From Proteromonas lacertae (taxonomy: Eukaryota; Sar; Bigyra; Opalinata; Proteromonadidae), in assembly GCA_002245135.1 (NCBI GenBank), contig NGBS01000927.1, positions 1 through 31,500 on the forward strand: 31,500 bases of DNA. Direction: 5' to 3'. Position 1 is the first letter of the stretch; the number at the start of each line of letters is the position of its first letter. Of the stretch, positions 1 to 11,944 are shown piece after piece. The position numbers and the translations under genes are program-made. The notes below the pieces were generated by a model. The model did not search any database. It worked only from the letters and a program-made list of their open reading frames with translations, and was not told where the DNA came from.

Positions 1-3000
1 ATTATCCAATTAAAAACAGTATAAATATATCATTAATCAATGGATTTATAAGAGATGTGAAAAATGAGAAATTCAACAAACGCTAAAAGAAAAAAAACTT
101 TTGTTTAATGAATGATATTAATAAAACTATTATATTCCTGTTGTGACCAGATGTTTTTCTTCTGTAAAGAACGAATTTATAACAATTTCCCAGTGAATGA
201 AATAATTTTAGTTTATAAGTTTATTCAATTGTTGGAAATGCTATTAAATGAAATTAACTTGCCTACTCATGCTTCAATGAATAATGTGATAATTGCTTAT
301 GAAAGTTGTATTATATATGCATTAATCTGGAGTTTTGGTTCATTTATAATCGATAGAAATCATATCAATATCACTCAATTATTTGATAGAGAAATTAGAA
401 TATTAATCGATAAGAGATTTAAAAGATTAAAATCAAATTTATTCTCAGATGAATTGAATGTATTTAAATATTATTTAAAGATGGAGAATGTAGCATCTGG
501 TAATACAAATGATATATTTGCTTTATGGGATACAAATGAAGAGATTCTTCCAAACATTATAGTTACATCAGATTGTAATATATACAATATCTTAGTACCA
601 ACCACTGATATAATAAAATCATATTTCTGGTGTAATTTCTGTTTAAAACATAATCAAAATACTATTTTATGTAGTTCAGAATCAACTGGTAATACTCAAT
701 TACTACATACTTTAGTTTATCACTATAAAAAGAATAATAAGAATTATATATCTTATGCTTGCGAATATGATTCTACTGCCAATACATTAAAATCATTAAT
801 CGCCAATGCAACAAGTCATTATGAGAATAAAACACCATTTTCTATCATACAGCTAATAATGAACCATTATATGTATTTTTAGATGATGTTAGTTCAATTA
901 GTACTGAAGAACAATATCCAAGTCTATTATCCTTCTTTAAAGAATATACTGAAACTGGACAATGGTATGATTTAGAAGGAAAAAGAAATAAATTGATGAT
1001 TTAGCTGTAACTGGTGCATTTAATCATTCATATTGTCATAAACTGATGAATGAAGAAATAATGAAAGAGTTTTATGTTTTTAATAGAAGTGATCCATCTG
1101 CTCCATTTATGAGAAGATTATACACAATATTTATTCACTTTTTATAAAAAGAATATTCCAGAAGCAAAAATATCATCTTTACTTCAATATACAGCTACTT
1201 TAGTTAATCAATTGAGTATAAAGTTCAAACCATCACCATTAAAACCTCATTATATATTCGATTTTACAATGATTAGAAACATATTGCAAAACTTATTATT
1301 ATCAACATCTGATACAGTTTCAACAATAGAATCACTCTCTAATATATGGTATTATGAAGCTCAAAGAGTTATTCTTGATAGAATGTTAGATATAATGATC
1401 TGAAAATAGCCAATGATATATTAGTAATTCCAGCAAGAGAATGGGAATAGAAGTAGGAGATGAATTATATATGAGAATTTAAAAGAACTGATGATAGTTA
1501 TTACGATCAAATTGGATAAAGAGTCATTATGTAGTATAATAAAGCATAAACTAACAGAATATGAGACTAATAATGGAAGTCTATCATTTTATCAACATCC
1601 CAAAGTGTATAGTGATATAATCCATATATTACATGATATTGACACTTACAATCCAATTACACTATTAATTGGTAAAAAGAATTGTTATTAAAAGATATGG
1701 CATTATTTGCTGTTTATTTATCAGGTTATAAATTAGTTCAACCTTTAAAATCTGAACATTCAACAATTTCTGAGTTTTATGATGAATTGAAAAGAGCTTA
1801 TCAAAGAGCAGGAGATGATAATGAATATACTGTTTTTGTTGTTTCACAGAGTGAATTAAACGATCCAAAAATATACAATTTATTATATCAGCAATTTATA
1901 TGTAAAAATTATGAACCATTCTTTAGTAATGATGAAATACAAAGAATAGAAGAAACAATGAGTGAAAAAATGAAAGATGTTGATTCAACTATTACTGGTT
2001 GGATAAATATAAACAAGAAGTATCATCTCGAGTAAAATGCATATGTATTGTTAAAGATATGATTGATTTTACTAAACATATAGAACCTTATAATAAATTC
2101 TTAAAAATGGTAAATTACAAGTATTTGACAGGTATATATCCTGAAGTATTAAGAACGATCATTCATCAAACTTATACAAATAATACTAACAATTTGATTA
2201 ACTATTTAAAAAGAAGTAAACTATCAGATGATCAACATCGATTTGCAGAAGATGTATTCTATTTCAGTTATGATATGGTTAATACAATATGTCAAGAAAT
2301 AAAAGAAAAAGAAAAATTGGAATATTTCATTGCTGATTATAAACTAGTAGATTCTATTTTGCTATTTAAGAATTTAATGATGAAAAGACAGGAAGATATT
2401 AGTTATAATTCACATATAATGATTAGTGGACAAGGATTAGTGGAAAATGCATTACAGTTAATCCGAGAAAGTGGAGAAACCCATAGAATGAAGTCAAATC
2501 TATTATCAGATTATAAAGCAAGATTTGAAGCAGCTGTACATGAGAAAGAAGATCTACAGTTGTCATTAACAGATGAAAATACTGAATATGATGAACTATC
2601 ATCAAAACTAAAGGATTTGAGAGAAGTGATGAATAATTTGAAGAAGAAAATATCTGATACAATTGATCCAGTAATGGATAATATTAATATGGCTTTAAGT
2701 CAAATAGCTGAAGTTGATTTGGATCAAGTTGCTAATAATCAAAACCCTGATAAATTCTATGCATATGTTTTATCATTATTTATTGAATTATTTTATGGCA
2801 TATTCTTTAGAAAAGATGAATTGAAACAGAATGCATTTAAAAGAGGAAGATATGTGTTAGATAAAGATGGTAATTTGAGATTAAGAAAAGACTTCTATAC
2901 TTGGTTTGAGATAAGAGATTTATTATTCAATAATGAACATAATGTGAGAAGCTTTAAACAAATATTAGAAACAGATTTTATACAGAAGATGGACGAAAAG

Positions 3001-6000
3001 AAAGTTCCAGCTGCTAATTTCACTAGAACTAGAGAAAAGATGATCTATTTATATACATTCATTAAACCCAATGAATTACCTGATATACATCCTGTTTTAT
3101 TACCATTACACAACTGGGTAATTCAAATAATTCAATTACAAAAGAAAATTCAAGAGATTTATACAACTAGACAAGAATTAGCTAAGAAACAAGAGGAAGA
3201 ACAGAAAATAATGAAAAGATATAATGAATTAGAAGCTGTTGCTGGTGATAGAAGAGCTAAATTCCAAGAAGCAAAAGAATATGCTGTGAAATGTGAGAAA
3301 CAATACTTTGATTTACAAGAGGAGTTGAAGATGTTAACATCATCTCTTAATCGTAATAGATTATTCTCCAATATAATGATTAATGCAAAGGATGTGTATG
3401 AACCAGACTGTAAACATCAATTAGCTAAAGAAAGATCCATTTTAGGTGATTGTTTGTTAGTTTCACAAGTAATGACTTATTCAATAATGTTACCTGAGAG
3501 ATATAGAAGGGAGTATAAGTCCAAGTTAATTGAACATATTACCTCATCAGGAATATTCTTGTGTGATAATGATGATTTGATTGAACAATATTCAGAATTT
3601 TCTCAAACATGTTTGTTAGATCAAGCTTATTTGCCTCATGTTAATTCTTATAGAGAGAATACTGGTAGAATATTTGATTCAAAATATCTCTTATATGTTC
3701 ATGACCCTGATTATCAGTTCTTTGGATGGTTTAGTAGACAGATTCCAGCTGATGATTTAATTGTATGTTTTATATATATATATATATATATTTAATATAT
3801 TATATAGGTTATACCATTCACACATCAAGAGTTTGTATCAGCATTTGAAGAATCCTTATCAGGAGGAAAATACATAATTATCACAGATGTTCCAACAAAA
3901 CTAGATAATTACCTATTATCCTTCTCATTATATTACAGAAAGTATAAGCATAAGATGATCAAGCCTTGGGAATTGTTTGGACCATCAGGTATATCAATGA
4001 ATGAGAATACAACAGTAATACTTCACAATACTGTTTATACAAGCTCCTTTTCACCGGAAATATTCTATCATTGTCAATTAATCGATTTTTCAATATATAC
4101 TGAAGCATTAGAATGCAGTTTAGTAGATTTAGCTAATTTCCATCAAGAACCATCTTCTGCTGTTGGAAGAGATAAATTAACAGAAATGTCTAATGGTGCA
4201 AGTATATTATATTGTTATTTATTTATTTATTAATATAGAGACTGAATTACTTAAATATATGAGAGAAATTAAAGACTTTATTCTTTACATATATGAGACT
4301 AAAGATGATCAACCTGATGGATTCTTATGTAAAGATGAAGATGTTGAAAGAATAAAACAATTATTAGATATAATCGAAACAAAAGAAAAGAAGATTGATT
4401 CATTATCGAAAGATATTCAGAGATATAATGAAATGAGAGCAGATTTTATAGAATCATCAAAACAAGCAGCTGCAGCAATAATGGACTTATATAATTTATC
4501 AAAAGTATAAGAATTATTGTTTATATATATATATATTTATTATTAAATAGTTAAATACTGTTTATTTATATTCATTGAATTACATTTTAGCATTATATAA
4601 AAAGGCATTGGATGAAGTATTAATGAATGTAGAAATATTACCAAAAGCTCCATTAACAACTGATAAAATAGACACAGGTGCAAGTTATACCCATCAATTC
4701 ATTCATTTAGCAATTGATAACTTAGAGAAATTTGGAACTGATGCAAATATTGAGAAGATAAGAAAAGAAACAAGAGGTGAAAGACAAGAAAAAATATCAT
4801 CAGAAGGATTGAAATATGTTTATAAAATGGTATCATATGGTTTAAAGTATTCTGAACGATTAACAATAGCTGGTTATTTAGTCTTGAATTCATTCGCAAG
4901 AGAAAATAAGATAGATAAGAATATATATCAATATTTATTTGCACCTGTTAATTATTATACAAACATAGTGAATGGTATTCCAGCTGTTTCATCATTATCT
5001 CCATTTTGGCCTGAGAATAATCCACAATATGTGAAAGAAACTCCTTACCCTGATATATCTAGGAAAGAAATCCCTTGGTTAGAAGATATACAATGGTGTG
5101 GACTTGAATTTATGGAGAAAAAGGGATTATTAATAGAGAATTACGTTCATACTATCCAATCAAATGATGAGAAATGGAGAAATTGGATAAATGCTGAAGA
5201 TCCAGAGAATATTGAATTTCAACAAGTAAATAGAATCTTCAAGACTGATATGGCAAATGATCCAACAGGATTCTTTCAATTGGTGTTTTTAAGATTTGTT
5301 AGACCTGATAGATTTGAATTTACTATTGAACATTATTTACGAAATAATCAACAAGATATATTATTAAATCCAAATGGTAATATTAAAGATGTTATTAACT
5401 ATCTAAATCCATCTTTCCCATTATATATTACACAGACAGATGGTATGATTCCTTATGAAACATTCACCTCTATATTTGAAAGTAAAAAAGGAACTTTGAC
5501 AGAAAGTGAAATATATTTCTTATCACTTTCTTCTATGTCTTTAGATAGAGTGGAAGGAGTATTACAAAATGCGTCAATAAAAGGATGTTGGGTTGTATTA
5601 ATCAATTTGAATATATTAGCGAGTTGGAGTGTGAAATTATCCTCAATATTAAGACAAGTAATGAAAGAAGCTCATTCTTTCTTTCGAGTAATAATAATTG
5701 CTGAAGAAGATAATGAATTATTACATTACAATATTGCGAAGAACTGTTTAAAATATAGTTTAAATTCTTCTTATAATTTTGTATCAACATTACAACGAAG
5801 TTGGAATATAATCTATAACAAAGACAAATTCAGTGCTGCTCATAAGATGGGAATAGGTAAATTATTATATTCGTTGAGTTTATTACATACAATTTGTAGT
5901 TGTCGAAATAATTTTGGTAATTATGGTTGGAGTCGAGTTTATGATTTTGATAATGTGTTATTACAACGATGTGCTGATGGAATGTATGAATTTGTGAAGA

Positions 6001-7428
6001 ATAATATAAGTGAAATCGATTATGAAGCTGTGAAATGGTTAATTACAGATACATTGTATAAATATATTATTATATTTTAATATAATTCTTATTTTATAAA
6101 TAATAGTTACGGAAATCAAATGGAAGATGAAGTAGATCGAGAAAAACTCAATATATATTGTAATACAATATTCACAAAAGATTTCTTCTCTTATTCAAAT
6201 AATGGCAATATTTATGCAATAGCAATTCCTGAAAACTTTGTACCTGATACAGTAAATGATTTCTTACCAACAATTCATATATGTGAATCTAGTTTTATTG
6301 GTTTAAGTAGTTATTATTACAATACAATAAGAATCAGTAAGACAGAACAAGTAAGTGCTTTCTATAATATGGATCATAATAATGATATATATGTAAAAGA
6401 AGAAGAAAAAGTAGAAAATCAAATGGATATTCAAGCCTTAGTAAAGATGGTTGAAAAATGGGAAAATTTAAAGTATAAATAATATATAATAATATATATA
6501 TAAATAGTATAAAGAAATGGGAAAGTAAACCTCGACGAAAGAGTTTAGCAGATCCATCTGATCCTCCAAGAGGTCCACCACCTCGAGTAATGCCATTTTA
6601 TGAATTATTAGAAGAAGAAGTAGAACATTACTTAAAAATCAAAGAAACAATCACATTAGAATTGAAATTATTAGTTGAAGGGTTAAAGAAAGATAGTTTA
6701 TCAAATGATTTATTATGTTTATATAACTGTATATTAGATAAGAGAGTTCCTGGTACAAAATCTAGTGATATAGTGAATTGGATTTCAATATCTTGGGAAA
6801 CATTAAAATCATTAAGTGAATTTCTTGCTGATATGTCCTATCGATTTAATCGACTTCAATTATGGTGTGATAAAGCTCCAATTCCTCCAGTTATCTATTA
6901 CAGTGGTTTAATTAATCCATATAAATTGAGATTAGCTTTATATCAATCTGTATATATATATATATATTTATATAATAATAATATAAATAGGCTTGTATAG
7001 TTGATACAAATTCTAGTATAAATGATTATGTAATAGATTCATGTCCAACTAATTATGCAAGTTATCAAGCAATCAAAGATACTCCAGAAACAGGTGTATT
7101 TATCGATGGATTATCATTATATGGAGCTAAATATTATCAACCTCCAGATCATTCTTCGTGTGGTTTTATAGCTGATAGTGGTCCAAATGATTTAATATGT
7201 GGAATGCCAGTGTTGAGTTTATGTGCAATTCCTATTAATGATAATTGGGGAAGAAGACCTGATGGAGATATAAAAATATCTAAAAATCTATTCAATTGTC
7301 CAGTTTATAGATATTCAACTCGTCGAAGTTGTGATTTTGAGTTTTATATTGCGATACCAACAGCTGATGATGATGATGTAAGTAGATGGTTATTGAAAGG
7401 TGCAGCTTTAGTAGCAAATACAGAATGA
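1..7428 (+). CDS. Dynein heavy chain, downstream half (end of AAA2 to C-terminus), axonemal type
   Basis: Motor subunit of a dynein. Order seen: end of AAA2 and a degenerate AAA3 (112-1400), AAA4 (about 1500-2100), stalk coiled coils around a microtubule-binding tip (about 2450-3350), AAA5 (from LGDCLL at about 3445), AAA6 (from about 4250), and a C-terminal domain ending in WLLKGAALVANTE. Six GT-AG introns restore frame: 3763-3807, 4202-4238, 4505-4550, 6056-6106, 6473-6507, 6950-6990; from 1999 on this gives 1725 continuous codons, with stop TGA. AAA3 shows STGNTQ and AAA4 LLIGKK where Walker A motifs usually lie, so neither has a GK[ST]; AAA3 keeps a Walker B-like VFLDD. Before 2000 the frame shifts about eight times (near 850, 1000, 1145, 1400, 1450, 1515, 1685, 2000) with homology continuing across most of them. 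Consensus indels or decay limited to the 5' part could explain this. The gene starts beyond the left edge. Paralogue not assigned. Confidence 0.88.
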
Positions 7429-7630
7429 TTGATAAATATACATGAATTTGTTATTATTTTTATTGTGTGTTGAATAATCTTTGAAATAATATTCATGCTC
7501 ATTTTATTTGTTTCTCTTCATTCATTCATTCATATCATTCCTCATTATTGATTTATTCAGTGTAACTGATTTGAATGAGAATGAAACGATCACATTTCAA
7601 AAACAATTCCAAAATCAATATTTTGCTGAA

Positions 7631-9753
7631 ATGAAAGTAATTGATAATGAAATTGGTGAGAATGGGTATGAATGATAAAATTTGATTTTCTAGACTAAGT
7701 CGAATACTAGTGAATAATGGTTATGGTGATTTGAAAGTGAAAATAGGAAGTGAAGAAGTTGTATGTGTGAAGAGTATCTTGATGAATGGGAATGATACAT
7801 TAAAGAAGTTATTGAATGATGAAAAGCATAATGGAGTATTAGAATTATATGAAAAATGTGAAATAAAGTCATTTTTAGAGATAGAGAAATACTACAGTGG
7901 TGGTTGTATGGAATTGAATGATGATAATGTTTGTGATATTCTGAGATTTAGTATCTATTACAATGACAATCGAATAATGAAGATGTGTAAAAGCTATATA
8001 AAGAAACATTTAAATGATTCAATAATGATTGAAATATTGTTAATGTTGAATGGATTAAAGATAAATCAATTGAATGAATTGCGAGAGATGAGTGAAGAAT
8101 ATGTAAAAATGAATGTATTTAAATACTTGAATGATGGTATATAAATGAATTTGTGATAATATTTGAATAGATGAATTATTATTAAAACTGAATTTAGAAT
8201 CAATGAAGTTTCTATTGAATAATGATGGATTATTAATAAAGAATGAGAGTTGGTTATTGAATCGTTTATTGAAATGGTATGTGAGAGTATTGAAAGAAGA
8301 GTGTGAAGAAAATGAAGAAGAATTGTATTGTTTTGTTGAATTATTAAAAAGAAAAATCCATTTAAATGAAATAAAAAAAGATGAAATATGTGAAGAAAAT
8401 TTATTAGAATTATCTAAATTAAAAATCTGTATAGATGACTATATAAATCATCATATCTGTGTGAATATAGAAGAAGTGAAGAATGTTGAATTGATGAAGA
8501 TAATAATTGAAAATTATATGAAAGAAGAATGTAAAATAGAATTGAATGAAAATGTATTAGAGAAGTTAAATGGTGAAGAAATCAAAGAAGAAGTGATAAA
8601 ATTATTAAAGAATGAAGATATAAAAATGATTGAAATAGTTTTAAATATAATAATTGAAATGAAAATATGTGAAATAATACCTGCTGAAATAAAGAATGAT
8701 TTATTAAGAAAATTGTTATATGAATATGGAGAAAGTAAAAGAAATCGAACTTTGAAATGTTTATGTATATTTGTTGATGATAATGATTATATTTCAACAA
8801 TAAAGTGTCTTTGTGGAAAAGAAATTCTTTATAGAATATTAAATAATGGATGTTATTTAAATTCCAAATCCAAAGAATTGTTAATCGAATATATTCAAGA
8901 AATGAAATTGAATGAAAATGAAGAAGAGATGAGTAAAATCATTATAGATGAAAAATTATTAGAGAAATTAAAAATAAAAGAAATCACATCATTTTCATAT
9001 CCTCAATCAGAATATTTATTTATATCAGATGAAGAAATGTCAATACTTCCTACATTTGATGGAGCAAAATGTGAATTTTCAATCAATCCATTCTTACCTG
9101 ATGGAATAATGATAGATAAAGAAAATGGAATAATTCATGGAAAGATAGATAAAGTAATAGAAAAGAGAGAATATGAAATGACCTGTAAGAATATTCGAAG
9201 TGAAAAGAAATTCAAAATCTCATTAGAATTTATTGATATAAAATTCACAGAACTAAATAAAAGTGGAAATATAACAATCTCAAATAATGGAAAAGTAATA
9301 ACAAAATTTCAAAATGGTTGGAATCATTGTTATTTGAATTTGAAGATGGAAAATGGAATTTATCATATCAAATATAAATTTCATAAAAATCAATCAAAAG
9401 GAGATAATGAAATGATGTTAGGATTAACAACAAATAATACATATTCTGGTAATTGTATTTATGAACAATCAACAACATGTAATTATTATGCATGGAGTGG
9501 TAAAAGTCAAGATATTACTAATGATTGTCATATTGGAAGAGTTGTTAATTCAAATCCAAATTTCAATAATCATGGAGATGGTTCAATTTATGAAGTGATT
9601 GTTGATATGAATAAAAGAGAATTTTGGATAAGTCATAATGATTCATCTCCAGTTTTACTTGTTAAAGATTTACCTTCTCCATTATATCCATATGCTTTAC
9701 CATACAGACAATATACCTCTTTTGAATTATTATCAGTTTCTCATCAAAATTAA
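7631..9753 (+). CDS. BTB-BACK-Ig-like-SPRY-like protein, copy 1
   Basis: Three exons, 7631-7665, 7694-8136 and 8171-9753, with introns of 28 and 34 bases (GTAT...TAG), encode 686 residues. The N-terminal half resembles a BTB domain (EKYYSGGCMELNDDNVCDIL matches the BTB core helices) followed by a BACK-like segment (NESWLLNRLLKWYV). After a charged helical linker comes a putative Ig fold of the He_PIG type (FSYPQSEY, then LPDGIMIDKENGIIHGK) and a SPRY-like C-terminus (MMLGLTT, then WISHNDSSPVLLVKDLP). BTB proteins of this architecture usually act as dimeric adaptors, often for cullin-3 ligases; that role is inference. The ATG at 7631 is chosen because the tandem paralogue starts with the same layout: a 12-13 residue first exon, phase-2 intron of 28 bases, then the LxRxLVxxGxGD motif. 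An upstream frame continues without a stop, so the true start could be further 5'. Confidence 0.8.
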
Positions 9754-10039
9754 ATATTTTTAACTCTTAATGATTATATAAATATATTTTAATTGCATCT
9801 TTATCTTTAAATAGATGAAATAAATAGAATTTAAAAAGATGTGGTGCGAAAATTTACAAATCCCCAAATTCTTTAAAAATTAAATTTAATCACTATTCTT
9901 GCTCTAATCGAGAATATATCAATATCAATAACTATGAGTAAGGAGTAATAACATGTATATATTTTTATTATTGAGAAGTCTACAAGTCTAAACAAAATAG
10001 TATAGTATATGCTATATAACATCCATAACAATGACTATT

Positions 10040-10537
10040 AGAAAGTGAAATATATTTCTTATCACTTTCTTCTATGTCTTTAGATAGAGTGGAAGGAGTA
10101 TTACAAAATGCGTCAATAAAAGGATGTTGGGTTGTATTAATCAATTTGAATATATTAGCGAGTTGGAGTGTGAAATTATCCTCAATATTAAGACAAGTAA
10201 TGAAAGAAGCTCATTCTTTCTTTCGAGTAATAATAATTGCTGAAGAAGATAATGAATTATTACATTACAATATTGCGAAGAACTGTTTAAAATATAGTTT
10301 AAATTCTTCTTATAATTTTGTATCAACATTACAACGAAGTTGGAATATAATCTATAACAAAGACAAATTCAGTGCTGCTCATAAGATGGGAATAGGTAAA
10401 TTATTATATTCATTGAGTTTATTACATACAATTTGTAGTTGTCGAAATAATTTTGGTAATTATGGTTGGAGTCGAGTTTATGATTTTGATAATGTGTTAT
10501 TACAACGATGTGCTGATGGAATGTATGAATTTGTGAA
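10040..10537 (+). pseudogene. 498-base duplicated fragment of the dynein C-terminal region
   Basis: This stretch is a direct copy of 5501-5998 in the dynein gene (AAA6/C-terminal segment), offset 4539 bases, with no gaps and one difference (G at 5873, A at 10412). It has no promoter-proximal exons, no dynein stop, and runs into transporter debris at 10538, so it cannot make a dynein. An open frame from ATG 10074 to 10553 exists only because the source is coding. The near-identity points to a very recent duplication, a recent gene-conversion event, or an assembly error. Confidence 0.93.
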
Positions 10538-10543
10538 TGTATT

Positions 10544-11364
10544 GTGTTTATAATTCTACAAATGATTGTATTACATTATATTGTATATGATCCATTTCCA
10601 CGAAGTAAAACCGTTTCAATAAAAGATGTTAAATTTAACACAATTGATTTTTCATTTGAACATATAAAATATACAGTTATAGTAAAAGATGCATCAAGTA
10701 AAAGAAAGATAGATAAAATATTATTGAATGATGTAAGTGGATATGTTCGAGCTCACAGTATGACAACATTATTCAAAATCCATCCAGTTGGATGTTAGAA
10801 GTAACAGGTGCTGGTGTAGATAAAAATACTATTCAAACAAATTTATGAATTAATAAAACGTTATTTATGAGTTTAGCGATGGGTGTGTTATACTATCAAA
10901 CTCCAATGGATACAACAGGTAATCTACAAAGTAGATACGCTTGTTTAGCGACTTTCTCAATGACAATGGCTGTTAATAATATCCTTGGAGTAGTTCCAGT
11001 GTTATTAGATCGAAGAACAGTTTTCTATCGTGAAGATGCGATGAGAACTTATCATCCAATTGCTCAATTAATTGGAGCATTGTGTGCAGAATTTGTATTT
11101 ACTTTCTTCGTAACTTGGTGTTATTTATGTTTCTATTATCCAATGGCAGGATTGAAATCAACTGCTGAAGCTGTTTTTCGACATTTCTTTACAATGTATT
11201 CGTTTTTAATGTTTGCTGTAACAGCTGGTCATTTCTTTTCATATTTCTATCCATTAGTTCAGATGAATGGTATATTTTCATCATGTTTGTTGAATATTTT
11301 GTTTACTTCAAGTGGTTTTATATCCTTCATTAAAAACTCCATAGAAACAGATATATTTGGATAA
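10544..11364 (+). pseudogene. Remnant of a PDR/ABCG-type full-size ABC transporter
   Basis: Three separated blocks match PDR-type ABC transporters in order. The first holds the lead-in to a nucleotide-binding domain (IKYTVIVKDASSKRK, LLNDVSGYVRAHSMTTL) and stops where Walker A should begin. The second, near 10779-10845, reads QNPSSWMLEVTGAG in another frame, a segment normally found after the ATP-binding core. The third, 10867-11364, is a transmembrane block (MGVLYYQT, RRTVFYREDAMRTYHPIAQL) with several hydrophobic helices. Walker A, the signature motif and Walker B are all gone, consistent with a large internal deletion plus a second one before the membrane block. No function is expected. 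The remnant abuts the duplicated dynein piece directly, so the two were joined in one or successive rearrangements. Confidence 0.85.
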
Positions 11365-11944
11365 ATCCAGATGGTGTTATTGTATTTTTGTGTATCGAAG
11401 AAAGTAAGATATCTTGATCGTTGAATGATATTTTCTACATGTTTTGATTAATATTTTTGTTATTTTGATTGTTTATTTTCTCTTTTCTTTTTTTAAATTG
11501 GATTGATGTAAGAGAGTATTTTAACTATAATTCTTGTTTTAAGAATATTTATCTTTGCAATAATGAAAAATAGAATTTTCTATACATTGCTTCTACTTCA
11601 TTAAATAACTCTCATTATTCACACGTATTGTACTACAAGTTAAAATATCTATTTATATCTCTTATAAATTCTATACATATCCAATTACATCAACAAATAT
11701 TAAATATCATCTATATCATGTTTATATCACATTTCATTATCAAAAACACTAACTAACACTAAAACTTAACATTCATCATTTATATCATCATAACATATAC
11801 AATATGCATTAATAAATCACAATTGAGTATTATTGTCTTTATCACACCATCTGCAATTGAATTAAATTACATTTTAATTTTTGGGTTATTCAAAATTTTG
11901 ATAAAAATCGAATTTCGTTATTTTTGTTATATATTTACATAAAG
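11365..11944. other. Intergenic stretch without recognised gene
   Basis: About 580 bases of very AT-rich DNA between the transporter remnant and the second BTB gene. The first 40 bases may be further degraded transporter sequence. I see no credible coding frame, RNA gene or terminal repeat. Confidence 0.6.

Noticed and set aside
3763-3807. C-terminal Ile-Tyr repeats on dynein and CFAP43 pieces as protein features
   Set aside because: These are translations of TA-rich or ATT-rich introns, also at 6950-6990 and 23272-23323.
10141-10329. Minus-strand frame repeated at 5602-5790 as a conserved small gene
   Set aside because: It is the antisense shadow of the duplicated dynein coding sequence.
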